A DNA stretch of 64,000 bases, from assembly GCF_023715365.1 (NCBI RefSeq), contig NZ_JAMBNZ010000004.1:248001-312000 (forward strand), read 5' to 3'. The DNA comes from Georgenia satyanarayanai (GTDB lineage Bacteria > Actinomycetota > Actinomycetes > Actinomycetales > Actinomycetaceae). Shown piece by piece: positions 34,363 to 43,358 of the stretch. Made by a program: the position numbers and the translations under genes. The notes beneath the pieces are model-generated. The model ran no database searches, had not been told where the DNA came from, and was given only the letters and a program-made list of their open reading frames with translations. Numbering within the stretch: the first letter of the stretch is position 1; every line of letters begins with the position of its first letter.

Positions 34363-34567
34363 TTAACGGCCCGGAGCCCCCGTGCCATGTTGAGACGGCT
34401 GCTCGGGCGAGCCAACGCCGTCCCGTCCGACCGGCTCAGACTGCGACGAGCGATGGAGGGCGAACTTCTCACGTGAACATCCCTCCTGACGTCCAGTGGC
34501 CCGCCACCTCCACTTCTTCACCGGCCCAGCCACTGCTTGACCCGCCCGTTCCCGCGGGGTGGTCACG

Positions 34568-36034
34568 ATGAGCCTGCGCACCGACCGCTACCAGGACGAC
34601 GACCGGGCTCTGCCCCCCACCGCCGTGCCAGGTGAGCCGCTGCGCGTGGCGAGGTCCGGACTCCCGTGGCGCGCCGCGGCAGTCCGCTACCTCGTCTCGC
34701 TGGCCTTCGCCGATCTCGGCCTCGCCGCGATGGCGGTGATGCTGCGCGTCCGGCAGGAGCACGACGCCGCCATGGTCGCCGTGCTGGCCCTCGCCGCCGG
34801 CCTGGGCTTCGTCCTCACCGTGGCGGCGTGCCGCGGCTACCGCGCCGCGTGCGCGGCCTCGGCCGCCGAGGACCTCTCCAGCCTCGTGCGGGCCGCCGGC
34901 GTTCTCGCGCTGGCCTCGCTCGTCGTCCACTACCTCGGCATCGCTCAGGTGCCCCGGATCCTCTTCTTCGAGGCGCTGGCACTCTCGATCTTCCTTGCCG
35001 CGCTCGCGCGGCTGGCCGCTCGGCCCGTCCTGCGGCGCCTGCGCTCGCGCGGCATCTTCCTGCGGCGCGCTCTCGTCGTCGGCTCGGCGGAAGGTCTGAC
35101 CCACCTCTTCGACGTGCTCGACGACGCCCATTCCCACGGTTTCGTCGTCGTCGGGGTCTGCACGCCGACGACCGACGACATCGACAGCCGCACGCCCGTT
35201 CTCGGCCGCTACGCCGACATCCCCGACCTCGTGCGGACGCTCGACATCGACGCCGTCGTCGTCTCGGGCGGCGCGATGGAGGCGGCCGACCTGCGCCGCC
35301 TCGGCTGGCAGCTCGCACCGCTGGCGACCGACCTCCTCGTCCTGCCTTCCATCACCGAGGTCGTGCCGCGGCGGCTGCGGCTCGAGTCCCTGGGCGGGAC
35401 CCCGCTGCTCGGTGTCACGCTCACGCCGCCGCGCCCTGTGCTGTGGTCCAAGGCGGTCTTCGACCGTGTCCTCGGCAGCCTGCTCCTGCTCGCCGCGACC
35501 GTCGTCATCGTGCCCGCCGCGGTCGCCGTGCGTCTCAGCTCGCCCGGGCCGGCCTTCTTCGTGCAGACCCGCGTCGGTCTGGGCGGTCGCCCCTTTGCCA
35601 TGTACAAGCTCCGCTCGATGCACACCGACGCCGAAGCCCGCCTGGCCGAGCTGCTCGATCGCAACGAGGGCAACGGGATGCTCTTCAAGCTCCGCGAGGA
35701 CCCGCGCGTCACGCGGGTCGGCCGAGTGCTGCGGCGGCTCTCGATCGACGAGCTGCCCCAGCTGTGGAACGTCGTGCGGGGCGACATGTCCCTCGTCGGA
35801 CCGCGACCCGCACTGCAGTCCGAGGTCGACGCCTTCACCGGTGACGTGAGCCAGCGCCTGCGGGTCAAGCCCGGCCTCACCGGACTGTGGCAGGTCAGCG
35901 GCCGCTCCAACCTGTCGGCGGAGCAGTCGGTGCGCCTGGACCTGCGGTACACCGACAACTGGTCGGTCCGCATGGACGTCCTCATCCTGTGGCGCACGGC
36001 CCACGCCGTGCTGAGCGGTCATGGCGCCTACTGA
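34568..36034 (+). CDS. Polyprenyl glycosylphosphotransferase (EPS priming enzyme)
   Basis: Transfers a sugar-1-phosphate to undecaprenyl phosphate to start repeat-unit synthesis. The 488-residue protein has four to five membrane helices at 35-150, a nucleotide-binding-like middle domain, and the C-terminal bacterial sugar transferase domain from about 297: KAVFDRVLGS, PGPAFFVQTRVG, MYKLRSMHTDAE, RRLSIDELPQLWNV, SLVGPRP and KPGLTGLWQVSGRS. ATG at 34568; an in-frame GTG 9 nt earlier is possible. Its 3-prime end overlaps the next gene by 14 nt, so it heads the plus-strand EPS operon. Confidence 0.92.
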   Translation: MSLRTDRYQDDDRALPPTAVPGEPLRVARSGLPWRAAAVRYLVSLAFADLGLAAMAVMLRVRQEHDAAMVAVLALAAGLGFVLTVAACRGYRAACAASAAEDLSSLVRAAGVLALASLVVHYLGIAQVPRILFFEALALSIFLAALARLAARPVLRRLRSRGIFLRRALVVGSAEGLTHLFDVLDDAHSHGFVVVGVCTPTTDDIDSRTPVLGRYADIPDLVRTLDIDAVVVSGGAMEAADLRRLGWQLAPLATDLLVLPSITEVVPRRLRLESLGGTPLLGVTLTPPRPVLWSKAVFDRVLGSLLLLAATVVIVPAAVAVRLSSPGPAFFVQTRVGLGGRPFAMYKLRSMHTDAEARLAELLDRNEGNGMLFKLREDPRVTRVGRVLRRLSIDELPQLWNVVRGDMSLVGPRPALQSEVDAFTGDVSQRLRVKPGLTGLWQVSGRSNLSAEQSVRLDLRYTDNWSVRMDVLILWRTAHAVLSGHGAY

Positions 36035-36974
36035 CGTCCCCACGCCGACCCCCGCGTCCACGGAGGCGGGCGCGCTGGGTTCTGTCGTCGTTCCCGCCCA
36101 CAACGAGGCAGCCGTCATCGGTCGGCTCCTCCACGCCCTCACGACGGGCGGCGCCGCCGTCGAGGTCGTCGTCGTCGCGAACGGCTGTACCGACGCCACC
36201 GCCGAGGTCTCCCGGGCAGTCCCCGGCGTCCACGTCATCGAGACACCGGTCGCGTCGAAGATGCGCGCCCTCGCCCTCGGGGACCGGCACGTCACCCGCT
36301 TCCCTCGTTTCTACGTCGACGCCGACGTCGTCATCAGCGCTGACGACCTCACCATGCTCGGGGCCGCGCTGCGTGAGCCCGGGGTTCACGCCGTCGGCCC
36401 CGGCCGCCACCTTGACCTCGCCACCTCCAGTTGGCTGGTACAAGCGTACTACTCGGTGTGGTGCCGCCTGCCCGGTGTCGAGCGGGAGCTCTACGGCCGA
36501 GGTGTCATCGGTGTGGACGAGACCGGACACCGTCGCCTGGCCGGGTGGCGCGAGACGATGGCGGACGACCTCGTGGCAGCGATGAGCTTCGCGCCCGAGG
36601 AGCTGCGTGTCGTGCCTGCCGCCGAGGTCCGTATCGTCCCGCCGCGTGAGTACCGCGATCTCCTGCGCCGCCGGGTGCGGGCAATGACGGGCAACCGGCA
36701 GCTCGCCCGCGACCCACACGCGCCACCGCTTCGCGGTGCCGGCGGCGTGTCGATCCTCGCCGCTCTCATCCGGCGCGAGCCCGGGCTCCTCCCCGCCGGC
36801 ACCGTCTTCCTCGCCACCGCCGCCCTCGCCCGAGCCCGCTCGAGCTGGGCGGTGGCCCGCGGCGACACCACCTGGCTGCGGGACGAGAGCAGCCGGCGCG
36901 TCGAGCCGCCCGCCGGCCTGCGCACCACCTCCGCCACGTCCGCCTCGACCCCTCGAGCGGAGCGCCTCCCATGA
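36021..36974 (+). CDS. Family 2 glycosyltransferase
   Basis: A 317-residue enzyme starting VVVPAHNEAAVIGRLL, with NGCTDAT, the metal-binding VDADVV near 97-102, and EDDL-type MADDLVAAM. A C-terminal hydrophobic stretch (near 245-275) may associate with the membrane. Extends the polyprenyl-linked sugar; specificity unknown. ATG lies inside the end of the priming transferase gene, and its stop overlaps the next start by 4 nt. Confidence 0.85.
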   Translation: MAPTDVPTPTPASTEAGALGSVVVPAHNEAAVIGRLLHALTTGGAAVEVVVVANGCTDATAEVSRAVPGVHVIETPVASKMRALALGDRHVTRFPRFYVDADVVISADDLTMLGAALREPGVHAVGPGRHLDLATSSWLVQAYYSVWCRLPGVERELYGRGVIGVDETGHRRLAGWRETMADDLVAAMSFAPEELRVVPAAEVRIVPPREYRDLLRRRVRAMTGNRQLARDPHAPPLRGAGGVSILAALIRREPGLLPAGTVFLATAALARARSSWAVARGDTTWLRDESSRRVEPPAGLRTTSATSASTPRAERLP

Positions 36975-37228
36975 TGCGCACCACGGCCCGCGGCTCGGTC
37001 GCCGTCGTCGTCCTCACCCTCCTTGCGAGCCTGGTCGGGGCCGTGCCCGCAGCCTCGGCTGACGGCCAGCAGATCTCCTTCGGTTCGGAGCAGAAGCGCA
37101 GGCCGTCCCGTCCGCTCGACGGCGCGGCGGTCGACGGCGTCACCAACGGCCGGCTGCACGTGGTCGGCCGCGGCCTGATCGCCGGCCCGTTCCCCAGCGC
37201 CGTCCACGAGGTTCTCACTCTGCCCTGA
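36971..37228 (+). CDS. Small putative secreted protein (85 residues)
   Basis: MMRTTARGSVAVVV... gives a clear signal peptide ending near ASA-D31; the mature part is only about 54 residues with GAAVDGVTNGRLHVVGRG. I recognise no family. ATG overlaps the preceding stop by 4 nt (ATGA), which supports translation. The short mature part could mean a remnant of a longer secreted protein (for example a polysaccharide-acting enzyme) cut down during locus rearrangement. 53 nt separate it from the next gene. Confidence 0.5.
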   Translation: MMRTTARGSVAVVVLTLLASLVGAVPAASADGQQISFGSEQKRRPSRPLDGAAVDGVTNGRLHVVGRGLIAGPFPSAVHEVLTLP

Positions 37229-37281
37229 TCCAGCACACCGAGCAGCGGACCGGCGCGCCGGTCCCCCACGGAAGGCGATGA

Positions 37282-38598
37282 ATGACCGCGCAACGTACGG
37301 CCCCGACCCCGGCCGAGCAGCACACCACAAGGCACCTCGACCTCGTGGTCGCGGGTGCGCCGCTCGACAACGACAACCGCGGTGTCGAGGCGCTGGGGAC
37401 CTCTGTCGTCGGCCACCTCGCCGGCTCAGGAATGGTCAGCCGGCTCACCGTCCTCGACAACGGCTGGGGTGTCCGTCCGGACCCCGCGTGGACCGGCGGG
37501 CTCGTCGAGCGACTCGGCGTCCGTCGCTCACGCCGCTGGCACCGCCAGGAGAGCTGGGCGCGTATCCGTGCCGACCAGGCGCTCGGCGGACTGGGCAACC
37601 CCTTCGTCACCAGACTTGCCCGGGCGGACGCCCTTCTCGATCTCAGCGGAGGTGACAGCTTCACCGACCTCTACGGCGCGCACCGGCTTGCGGCGATCTG
37701 CGCACCGAAGGAGGCAGCGGTGCGTGCCGGGCGCCCGCTCGTGCTGCTCCCACAAACTTTCGGTCCGTTCACCACGGTGGAGGGGCGCCGACGTGCCGAG
37801 CGGCTCGTGCGCCGCTCGACCGTGGCGTACGCGCGCGACGCCTGGAGCCACGAGCAGCTGCTCGACCTCGCCGGGCGGTCTGCGGACACCAGCCGTCTTC
37901 GCCTGGGTGTGGACGTCGCATTCGGGCTCACGCCGCGTGAGCCGGATCCACGCACCGTGGCACGTTTCGCCGCGCTCTCCGGGGAGCTCGTCGTCGGCGT
38001 CAACGTCAGCGGTCTGTTGCGCGAGGAGGACACCGGCGGACGCTTCGGGCTCGCCGGGCCCTACCTCAGGACAATGACCGAGCTGGTCCGCGGCCTCGTT
38101 CGCCGCGGCGCCGTCGTCGTCCTCGTCTCACACGTGGACGGCGGCGACCCGAAAGAACGTGACGCCGCAGCCCATGCGCAGGTCGAGGCGGCACTGAGCA
38201 CGTCGGAGCGGGGGCGGGTCTGGCGCCTGTCACCAGCACTGCGGGCCGCAGAGCTGAAGTGGTGCATCGCGCAGCTCGAGTGGTTCGCCGGTTCACGCAT
38301 GCACGCCACCATCGCTGCCCTCAGCTCGGCAGTCCCCGCCTTCGGCTACGCCTACAGCGACAAGGCGCGGGGTGTCTTCGGGACGTGCGGCGTGGCGGAC
38401 CATGTCACGGACGCCAGGGCCGTGGCCGGTGCCGAGGCCGTGGAGCGGGCTCTCGACTCCTTCGCCGCACGTGCCCAGGCACACGCGGTGCTGCGCGAAC
38501 GTGTACCCGCGGTCGTCGACCGCGCCCGCGGCCAGCTCGACGAGGTTCTCAAGGCGGTCACGTCGTTGCGTGACGCGGCACCCGGTGCGATCACATGA
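37282..38598 (+). CDS. Polysaccharide pyruvyltransferase family protein
   Basis: A 438-residue protein of the CsaB/WcaK family, which adds pyruvate ketals to surface sugars from phosphoenolpyruvate. Motifs: DNRGVEALG near 32-40, LDLSGGDSFTDLYG near 115-128, LVLLPQTFGPF, the C-terminal AQLEWFAGSRMHATIAAL and PAFGYAYSDKARGVF. ATG has GAAGG upstream. Its stop overlaps the start of the FrhB-like gene (ATGA). These two genes often occur together in polysaccharide loci. Confidence 0.9.
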   Translation: MTAQRTAPTPAEQHTTRHLDLVVAGAPLDNDNRGVEALGTSVVGHLAGSGMVSRLTVLDNGWGVRPDPAWTGGLVERLGVRRSRRWHRQESWARIRADQALGGLGNPFVTRLARADALLDLSGGDSFTDLYGAHRLAAICAPKEAAVRAGRPLVLLPQTFGPFTTVEGRRRAERLVRRSTVAYARDAWSHEQLLDLAGRSADTSRLRLGVDVAFGLTPREPDPRTVARFAALSGELVVGVNVSGLLREEDTGGRFGLAGPYLRTMTELVRGLVRRGAVVVLVSHVDGGDPKERDAAAHAQVEAALSTSERGRVWRLSPALRAAELKWCIAQLEWFAGSRMHATIAALSSAVPAFGYAYSDKARGVFGTCGVADHVTDARAVAGAEAVERALDSFAARAQAHAVLRERVPAVVDRARGQLDEVLKAVTSLRDAAPGAIT

Positions 38599-39845
38599 TC
38601 GGTCAGCTGCCGCGCTCCATCCCGGAGGTCGTCGCCTCGCACCTGTGCACGGGGTGTGGGGCGTGCGCCCACGTCGCCGGGGACGCCCTCACCATGCACG
38701 ACGTGCCCCGCATCGGGCGCCGACCGCTGCCTCTTGCCTCCGTCAACGGCTCCGCCACCGGCACACTCAGTGGCGACGCGCTCGCGGTATGCCCTGGACG
38801 GCGGCTCGAGCACCGCCCTGAGACGCTCGAGGGAGCACCGCTGAACGGCGAGTGGGGGCCGGTCCTTGCCCTGTACGAGTGCTGGTCCACCGACCCCGAT
38901 GTGCGTCACCGTGGGTCCTCGGGCGGGGTGGCCACCGCTCTCGCCGCCCACGCTGTCACGAGTGGGCGCGCGAGCGGGGCGCTCCATGTCCAGGCCGATC
39001 CGCAGGACCCGCTTCGCAACGTCACGGTCCGCAACACCACCTACGCGACGATCACGGCGGCCACCGGCTCCCGGTATGCCCCGGCCAGCCCCTGCGAGCG
39101 CCTCGACCTCGTCGAGGCCGCCGCCGGCCGCACCCTGTTCGTCGGCAAGCCCTGCGACGTCGCCGCCGTCCAGAACGTCGCGGCCATCCGGCCTGCACTG
39201 GCGGAGCGCCTCGACATCACCGTGGCGATCTTCTGCGCAGGGACGCCCTCCACGGCGGCGACGGAGGACCTGGTCCGATCGCTCGGCACCGACATCGAGG
39301 ACGTCGTGTCCGTCGACTACCGAGGTGAGGGGTGGCCCGGGAACTTCCGGGTGAAGTCGGCCTCGGGTGAGGTCCGGAGCATGACCTACGCCGAGGCGTG
39401 GAACGGGACGCTGACGAAGAACCGCCAGTGGCGCTGCCTCATCTGCCCGGACCACACCGGGGAGTTCGCCGACCTGTCCGTCGGGGACCCCTGGTACCGC
39501 GAGATCGGTCCCGACGAGCCGGGCCGGTCACTCGTCGTCGTACGGACCGAGGCCGGGCGCGCAGCGCTGCTCGCAGCCCTCTCGGACGGCGCCCTCGACG
39601 GTGGTCCGATCCCCCTGGAACGTCTCGAGCAGAGCCAGCCGAGCCTGGCCGCCACCCGCGGGGCGGTGTGGGGGCGGGTCCTCACCATGGGCCTCATGGG
39701 CCTGCGGGTGCCGAGGTACCAGAACATGCCGGCGTTCCGGCTGTGGCTCCGGCTGCCACTGCGCGGCAAGGTCACCTCGATCGCCGGCACCTACCGGCGC
39801 GCCCGTCTGCGCGGCCTGCACCGACCGGAGACGAGCGCCCCATGA
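38595..39845 (+). CDS. FrhB-like (coenzyme F420 hydrogenase beta-subunit family) protein
   Basis: A 416-residue protein with an N-terminal ferredoxin-type motif (Cys18-TG-Cys21-GA-Cys24, and a later Cys-Pro near 66) for one Fe-S cluster, then the FrhB domains with GSSGGVATALAAHA, FVGKPCDVAAVQN and RCLICPDHTGEFADLSVGDPW. The family binds flavin and in archaeal enzymes reduces F420; members in EPS loci have no proven role but may reduce a pyruvyl or sugar group. Overlapping starts and stops on both sides tie it to the pyruvyltransferase and the next glycosyltransferase. Confidence 0.85.
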   Translation: MIGQLPRSIPEVVASHLCTGCGACAHVAGDALTMHDVPRIGRRPLPLASVNGSATGTLSGDALAVCPGRRLEHRPETLEGAPLNGEWGPVLALYECWSTDPDVRHRGSSGGVATALAAHAVTSGRASGALHVQADPQDPLRNVTVRNTTYATITAATGSRYAPASPCERLDLVEAAAGRTLFVGKPCDVAAVQNVAAIRPALAERLDITVAIFCAGTPSTAATEDLVRSLGTDIEDVVSVDYRGEGWPGNFRVKSASGEVRSMTYAEAWNGTLTKNRQWRCLICPDHTGEFADLSVGDPWYREIGPDEPGRSLVVVRTEAGRAALLAALSDGALDGGPIPLERLEQSQPSLAATRGAVWGRVLTMGLMGLRVPRYQNMPAFRLWLRLPLRGKVTSIAGTYRRARLRGLHRPETSAP

Positions 39846-40687
39846 CACACCGCGCCGACGTCCTCATGATCACCTACCGCAGCGCCGGTTACCTCCACCT
39901 CAGCCTGCCCCGGCTGCTCGAGACCCTCGGCGAGCGTGACCGCGTGTGGCTCTGGCACAACGGCGACGACGAGGCGACCCTGGAGACGCTGCGGCCCTAC
40001 CGGGACGACCCGCGGGTGCACCGCTTCCACCACAGCCGCGAGAACGTCCGGCTGCGCGAGCCCACCAACTGGCTGTGGCAGGAGTCGGACGCCACCTTCG
40101 TGTCGAAGGTCGATGACGACTGCCGCGTGAGCCCGGGGTGGCTCGACACCTTTGCCGCCGCTCACGCGGCGAACCCCGACCTCGGTGTCGTCGGTAGCTG
40201 GCGCCACCCCGAGGAGGACGTCGACCCGCAGCTCGCAGCCCGGAAGATCGTCGACCTCGCGGGCGGGCACCGGCTCATGCGCAACCTCTGGGTCCAAGGC
40301 AGCGGCTACCTCCTGCGGCGCGAGCTCACTCACCGGCACGGGGGGATCCGCGAGGACGAGGCCTTCACCCGCTACTGCATACGGTTGGCCCGGGGTGGGG
40401 CACTCAACGGCTTCTACTACCCATTCCTCCCCGAGGACCATATGGACGACCCCCGATCCGAACACACGCTCATCCGGACCGACGCCGACCTGCTGGACCG
40501 CATGCCTCTGTCGGCTCGCGCCAACGGCGTCATGACGGTCACCGACTGGACGGCACAGCTGGTGCGCAGCGCACACGTGCTCCAGACCGCCTCTCTCGAC
40601 CCGCGCTCCTACGAGGGCTGGCGTCAGCGGCTGACGTCGGTTCGGCGGCGGACCCGCCGCCTCATCGGGCAGCCGGCTCGGTGGTGA
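39842..40687 (+). CDS. Family 2 glycosyltransferase
   Basis: A 281-residue GT-A enzyme: DVLMITYRSAGYL, WLWHNGDDEAT, FVSKVDDDCRVSPGW with the DDD metal motif near 93-95, and a C-terminal domain ending in a basic stretch. ATG overlaps the FrhB-like stop by 4 nt. The acceptor is unknown. Confidence 0.83.
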   Translation: MTHRADVLMITYRSAGYLHLSLPRLLETLGERDRVWLWHNGDDEATLETLRPYRDDPRVHRFHHSRENVRLREPTNWLWQESDATFVSKVDDDCRVSPGWLDTFAAAHAANPDLGVVGSWRHPEEDVDPQLAARKIVDLAGGHRLMRNLWVQGSGYLLRRELTHRHGGIREDEAFTRYCIRLARGGALNGFYYPFLPEDHMDDPRSEHTLIRTDADLLDRMPLSARANGVMTVTDWTAQLVRSAHVLQTASLDPRSYEGWRQRLTSVRRRTRRLIGQPARW

Positions 40688-40691
40688 GCTC

Positions 40692-41648
40692 GTGACCGTC
40701 CCCTCACCACACCCACCGCGACCCGGCGACGAGCCTGACGTCCTCGTCGCCGTCGTCACCTACAACAGCGCGAACATCGTCAACCGCTTTCTCGAGGCCC
40801 TCCCCGGCGCGCTGGCGGGCGCAGGAACGGCGACCGTGGTCGTCGTCGACAACGACTCACAGGACGGCACAGCGAGCCTCGTCCGCTCGCTCGCACCATG
40901 GGTCGTCGTCGTGGAGGCTGGCGGCAACCTCGGTTACGCCGCAGGTATCAACCGTGCGCTTGCTCACACGCGCCCACGGCGCGGGGCATACATCCTCAAC
41001 CCCGATGCCGTTCCGTCACCGGGAAGCGTCGACATCCTGGCGCGCGCTGCGGAGGAGCACGACCGCACCGGGATCACGGTTCCGCGGATCGTCGGTGCGG
41101 ACGGTCGCCTCAAGCCGTCGCTCCGGAGAGAACCCACCATCGCGCGAGCTTTCGGTGAGGCTCTGCTCGGTGGGCACCGGGCAGGCCGCTTCGCCGCTCT
41201 CGGGGAGGTGATGACGGACTCCGCGCTGTATGTCGACGGAGCCCGGGCTGACTGGGCGACCGGGGCCGCGATGTTCGTCGCCCGGCGCGCGATCGACGCG
41301 GTCGGGTCGTGGGCCGAGGAGTACTTCCTGTACTCGGAGGAGACCGACTTCGCACTCCGCGTACGCGACGCCGGACTCGAGCTCCGCTTGGCCGCCAGTG
41401 CGGAGGTCGTCCACCCCGGCGGGGAGCAGACCACCTCACCGTGGCTGTGGAGCCTCGCAACGGTCAACCGCACGCGCCTGTACCGCAGTCGCCACGGACG
41501 GGCGCCGAGCGCGATCTTCTTCGGCGCCGTCCTGCTCAACGAGTGCCTCAGAGCCCGCCGGCCCACCAGCTGGGAAGCAGCGCGCGCCCTTGTGCGTGGC
41601 GTCCGTCCGCGAGGCGACAGCATCGCCCTCTCAGTGGCTGCCCGCTGA
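40692..41648 (+). CDS. Family 2 glycosyltransferase, rhamnosyltransferase-like
   Basis: A 318-residue enzyme resembling WbbL-type transferases: VAVVTYNSANIVNRFL, VVVDNDSQDGT, GGNLGYAAGINRAL, LNPDAVP, GAAMFVARRAID and EEYFLYSEETDFALRVRDAG. Strongest matches in style are actinobacterial rhamnosyl/galactofuranosyl transferases, but the donor cannot be read from the sequence. GTG start 4 nt after the previous stop. It overlaps the convergent flippase gene by 18 nt. Confidence 0.86.
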   Translation: MTVPSPHPPRPGDEPDVLVAVVTYNSANIVNRFLEALPGALAGAGTATVVVVDNDSQDGTASLVRSLAPWVVVVEAGGNLGYAAGINRALAHTRPRRGAYILNPDAVPSPGSVDILARAAEEHDRTGITVPRIVGADGRLKPSLRREPTIARAFGEALLGGHRAGRFAALGEVMTDSALYVDGARADWATGAAMFVARRAIDAVGSWAEEYFLYSEETDFALRVRDAGLELRLAASAEVVHPGGEQTTSPWLWSLATVNRTRLYRSRHGRAPSAIFFGAVLLNECLRARRPTSWEAARALVRGVRPRGDSIALSVAAR

Positions 41649-43238
41649 ACTTTCGCGGTCAGCCCGGCGGCGGCGAAGGGACGCGACAAGTCCGACGAGC
41701 TCCCTGCGGGCCGCGGGCCAGAGCATCATCACGACGCCCCACACGACGAGAGCGCCGGCCACGGTTGCCGCGAGAGCGAGCGGCGCGGACACCCTGGGCA
41801 CGACCGCGGATCGGACACCGGCAGTCGTGACGAGGACGAGAGCCGCGACGACGGACGGTCGCGCCATCGCACGGAAGGGGTCGCCAAGGGCGACCGGGCT
41901 GTGACGGCAAGCGAGCGCGAACCCAGGGACGACGAGGAGCAGCTGGGTCGCCGCGTACGACGCCGCCACCCCCTGCACACCCCAGCGCACGCCCACAAGG
42001 AAGCCCGCCACCGTCACGACGCCTCCGACCACCGCCCAGGCGACGTAGGGTCTGCCCCGACCCGTGCTCGTGTAGATCCACCCGGTCGTCGTCGAGACGA
42101 GCTGGACGAAGCTCGCGAGCGCGAGGAGCTGGAAGATCCGTGCCGCCGCGAGCCACTGGTCCCCCAGGACGACCGCTATGACCTCGTCCGCGGCGACGGC
42201 CAGGACGACGACCAGTGGCATGCCCGCGTGGCACAACCCCGCGATCGCGGTGCGGTAGGCCAACCGGTACCGCCCGGGCTCCTCCTGGAGCGCGGCGAGG
42301 GTCGGGACCATGACGGCCTGGACGGGGGTCTTGAGCTGTCGCAACGGGAGCATGAGGAGGCTGTAGGCCCGCGTGTACAGGCCTAGCGCGCCGGCGTCGA
42401 GGAACCGCCCGATGACGACGTTGTCCCCCTCCCGCGACACGGTGTGGAAGAGGTTGGCCACAGAGACATGGATGCCGAACCGCAGCAGTGGGGCCGCGTC
42501 TGCGAGGCGGCGTGGCGAACTCGGTCGCCACGGCACCGCCCACCAGTTGAGGATTGTTGCGAACACGAGTGCACTGACGTTCTGCACGACGAGTGCCCAT
42601 ACCCCGAGGCCGAGGAGTGCCGCCGCGAGCGCGGCCAGGCTCGAGAGCAGCCCGGCGGTCACGTTGCGCAGAGAGATCCGGCGGAACTGCATGGCTCGGT
42701 TGAGCAGGGCGCCGTGCTGGACCGACACCCCGGACACGACGAACCCGGCTCCGAGGGCCGCGCACAGGGGGACGAGTGCCGGCTCGTCGTAGAAAGCCGC
42801 GAGCGGGATGCCACCGAGGGCGACGAGACCCGCAAGCACGACACCAACCGCCGTGTTGACCCAGAACAGGGCGCTGACCTGGCTCCAGCGGAGGTCTGGT
42901 CGCTGAACGACAGCTTGACTCAGGCCGAGCTGTCGGAACTGGTTGACGAGGGCCGTCAGTGTGAGCGCCATCGCCATGAGGCCGAAGTCCGCCGGGGTGA
43001 GCAGCCGAGCCAGCACCATCGTCGTACCGACTTGCACGGCCGCACTCATCCAGCTGCCCGCCAGCGTCCAGGCCACACCTCGGGCGGCAGACTTCCCTAG
43101 CTCACCGTGGGTGACGGACCGAGCCAGCCAGTGATCGAGGTCCAATGCGTCAGCCTTGTCCTCAGGGCCTCGCCGGAGCCGCAATGTCGTCCTCCTCGCC
43201 CCGTGTGCCGACCGTCCTAGCGTAGTGAGGGCCTCCAC
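41631..43238 (-). CDS. Wzx-type polysaccharide flippase
   Basis: A membrane protein of up to 535 residues with about 12-14 helices and the family pattern LARLLTPADFGLMAMA, LGLSQAVVQRPDL, and FSREGDNVVIGRF (as TVSREGDNVVIGRF). It should flip the lipid-linked EPS unit across the membrane. The GTG at 43238 has no good ribosome site; a TTG near 43145 (before DLDHWLARS) with AAGG 8 nt upstream is an alternative that removes about 31 basic residues. It lies on the minus strand, convergent with the glycosyltransferases. Confidence 0.86.
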   Translation of the reverse strand: MEALTTLGRSAHGARRTTLRLRRGPEDKADALDLDHWLARSVTHGELGKSAARGVAWTLAGSWMSAAVQVGTTMVLARLLTPADFGLMAMALTLTALVNQFRQLGLSQAVVQRPDLRWSQVSALFWVNTAVGVVLAGLVALGGIPLAAFYDEPALVPLCAALGAGFVVSGVSVQHGALLNRAMQFRRISLRNVTAGLLSSLAALAAALLGLGVWALVVQNVSALVFATILNWWAVPWRPSSPRRLADAAPLLRFGIHVSVANLFHTVSREGDNVVIGRFLDAGALGLYTRAYSLLMLPLRQLKTPVQAVMVPTLAALQEEPGRYRLAYRTAIAGLCHAGMPLVVVLAVAADEVIAVVLGDQWLAAARIFQLLALASFVQLVSTTTGWIYTSTGRGRPYVAWAVVGGVVTVAGFLVGVRWGVQGVAASYAATQLLLVVPGFALACRHSPVALGDPFRAMARPSVVAALVLVTTAGVRSAVVPRVSAPLALAATVAGALVVWGVVMMLWPAARRELVGLVASLRRRRADRESSAGSH

Positions 43239-43305
43239 CTCACCGAGGCCGACCGCAAGGTGACCGCTGACTGGTCTCGGGGTGAGCGGGGTGCCCCAAG
43301 AGGCT

Positions 43306-43338
43306 GAGGCCGCCCCCGACTTCGCCGGGGACGGCCTC
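43306..43338 (-). terminator. Terminator after the beta-helix protein gene
   Basis: GAGGCCGCCCCCG (43306-43318) pairs with 43326-43338 at 12 of 13 positions across a 7-nt loop, 20 nt past the gene stop on the minus strand. Confidence 0.68.
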
Positions 43339-43358
43339 GACGGCTCGTACGAGACAGG

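Larger units (their letters stand above)
33974..34567. other. Control region between the divergent Wzz-like and priming transferase genes
   Basis: 594 bp without a convincing gene. It contains the palindrome at 34004-34029, two CGGGGTGAGC direct repeats at 34260-34281 and the element GTCATCCGACGGTCACCC at 34345-34362, which matches the RiPP control region at 16 of 18 positions. It probably drives the EPS locus both ways. Confidence 0.6.
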
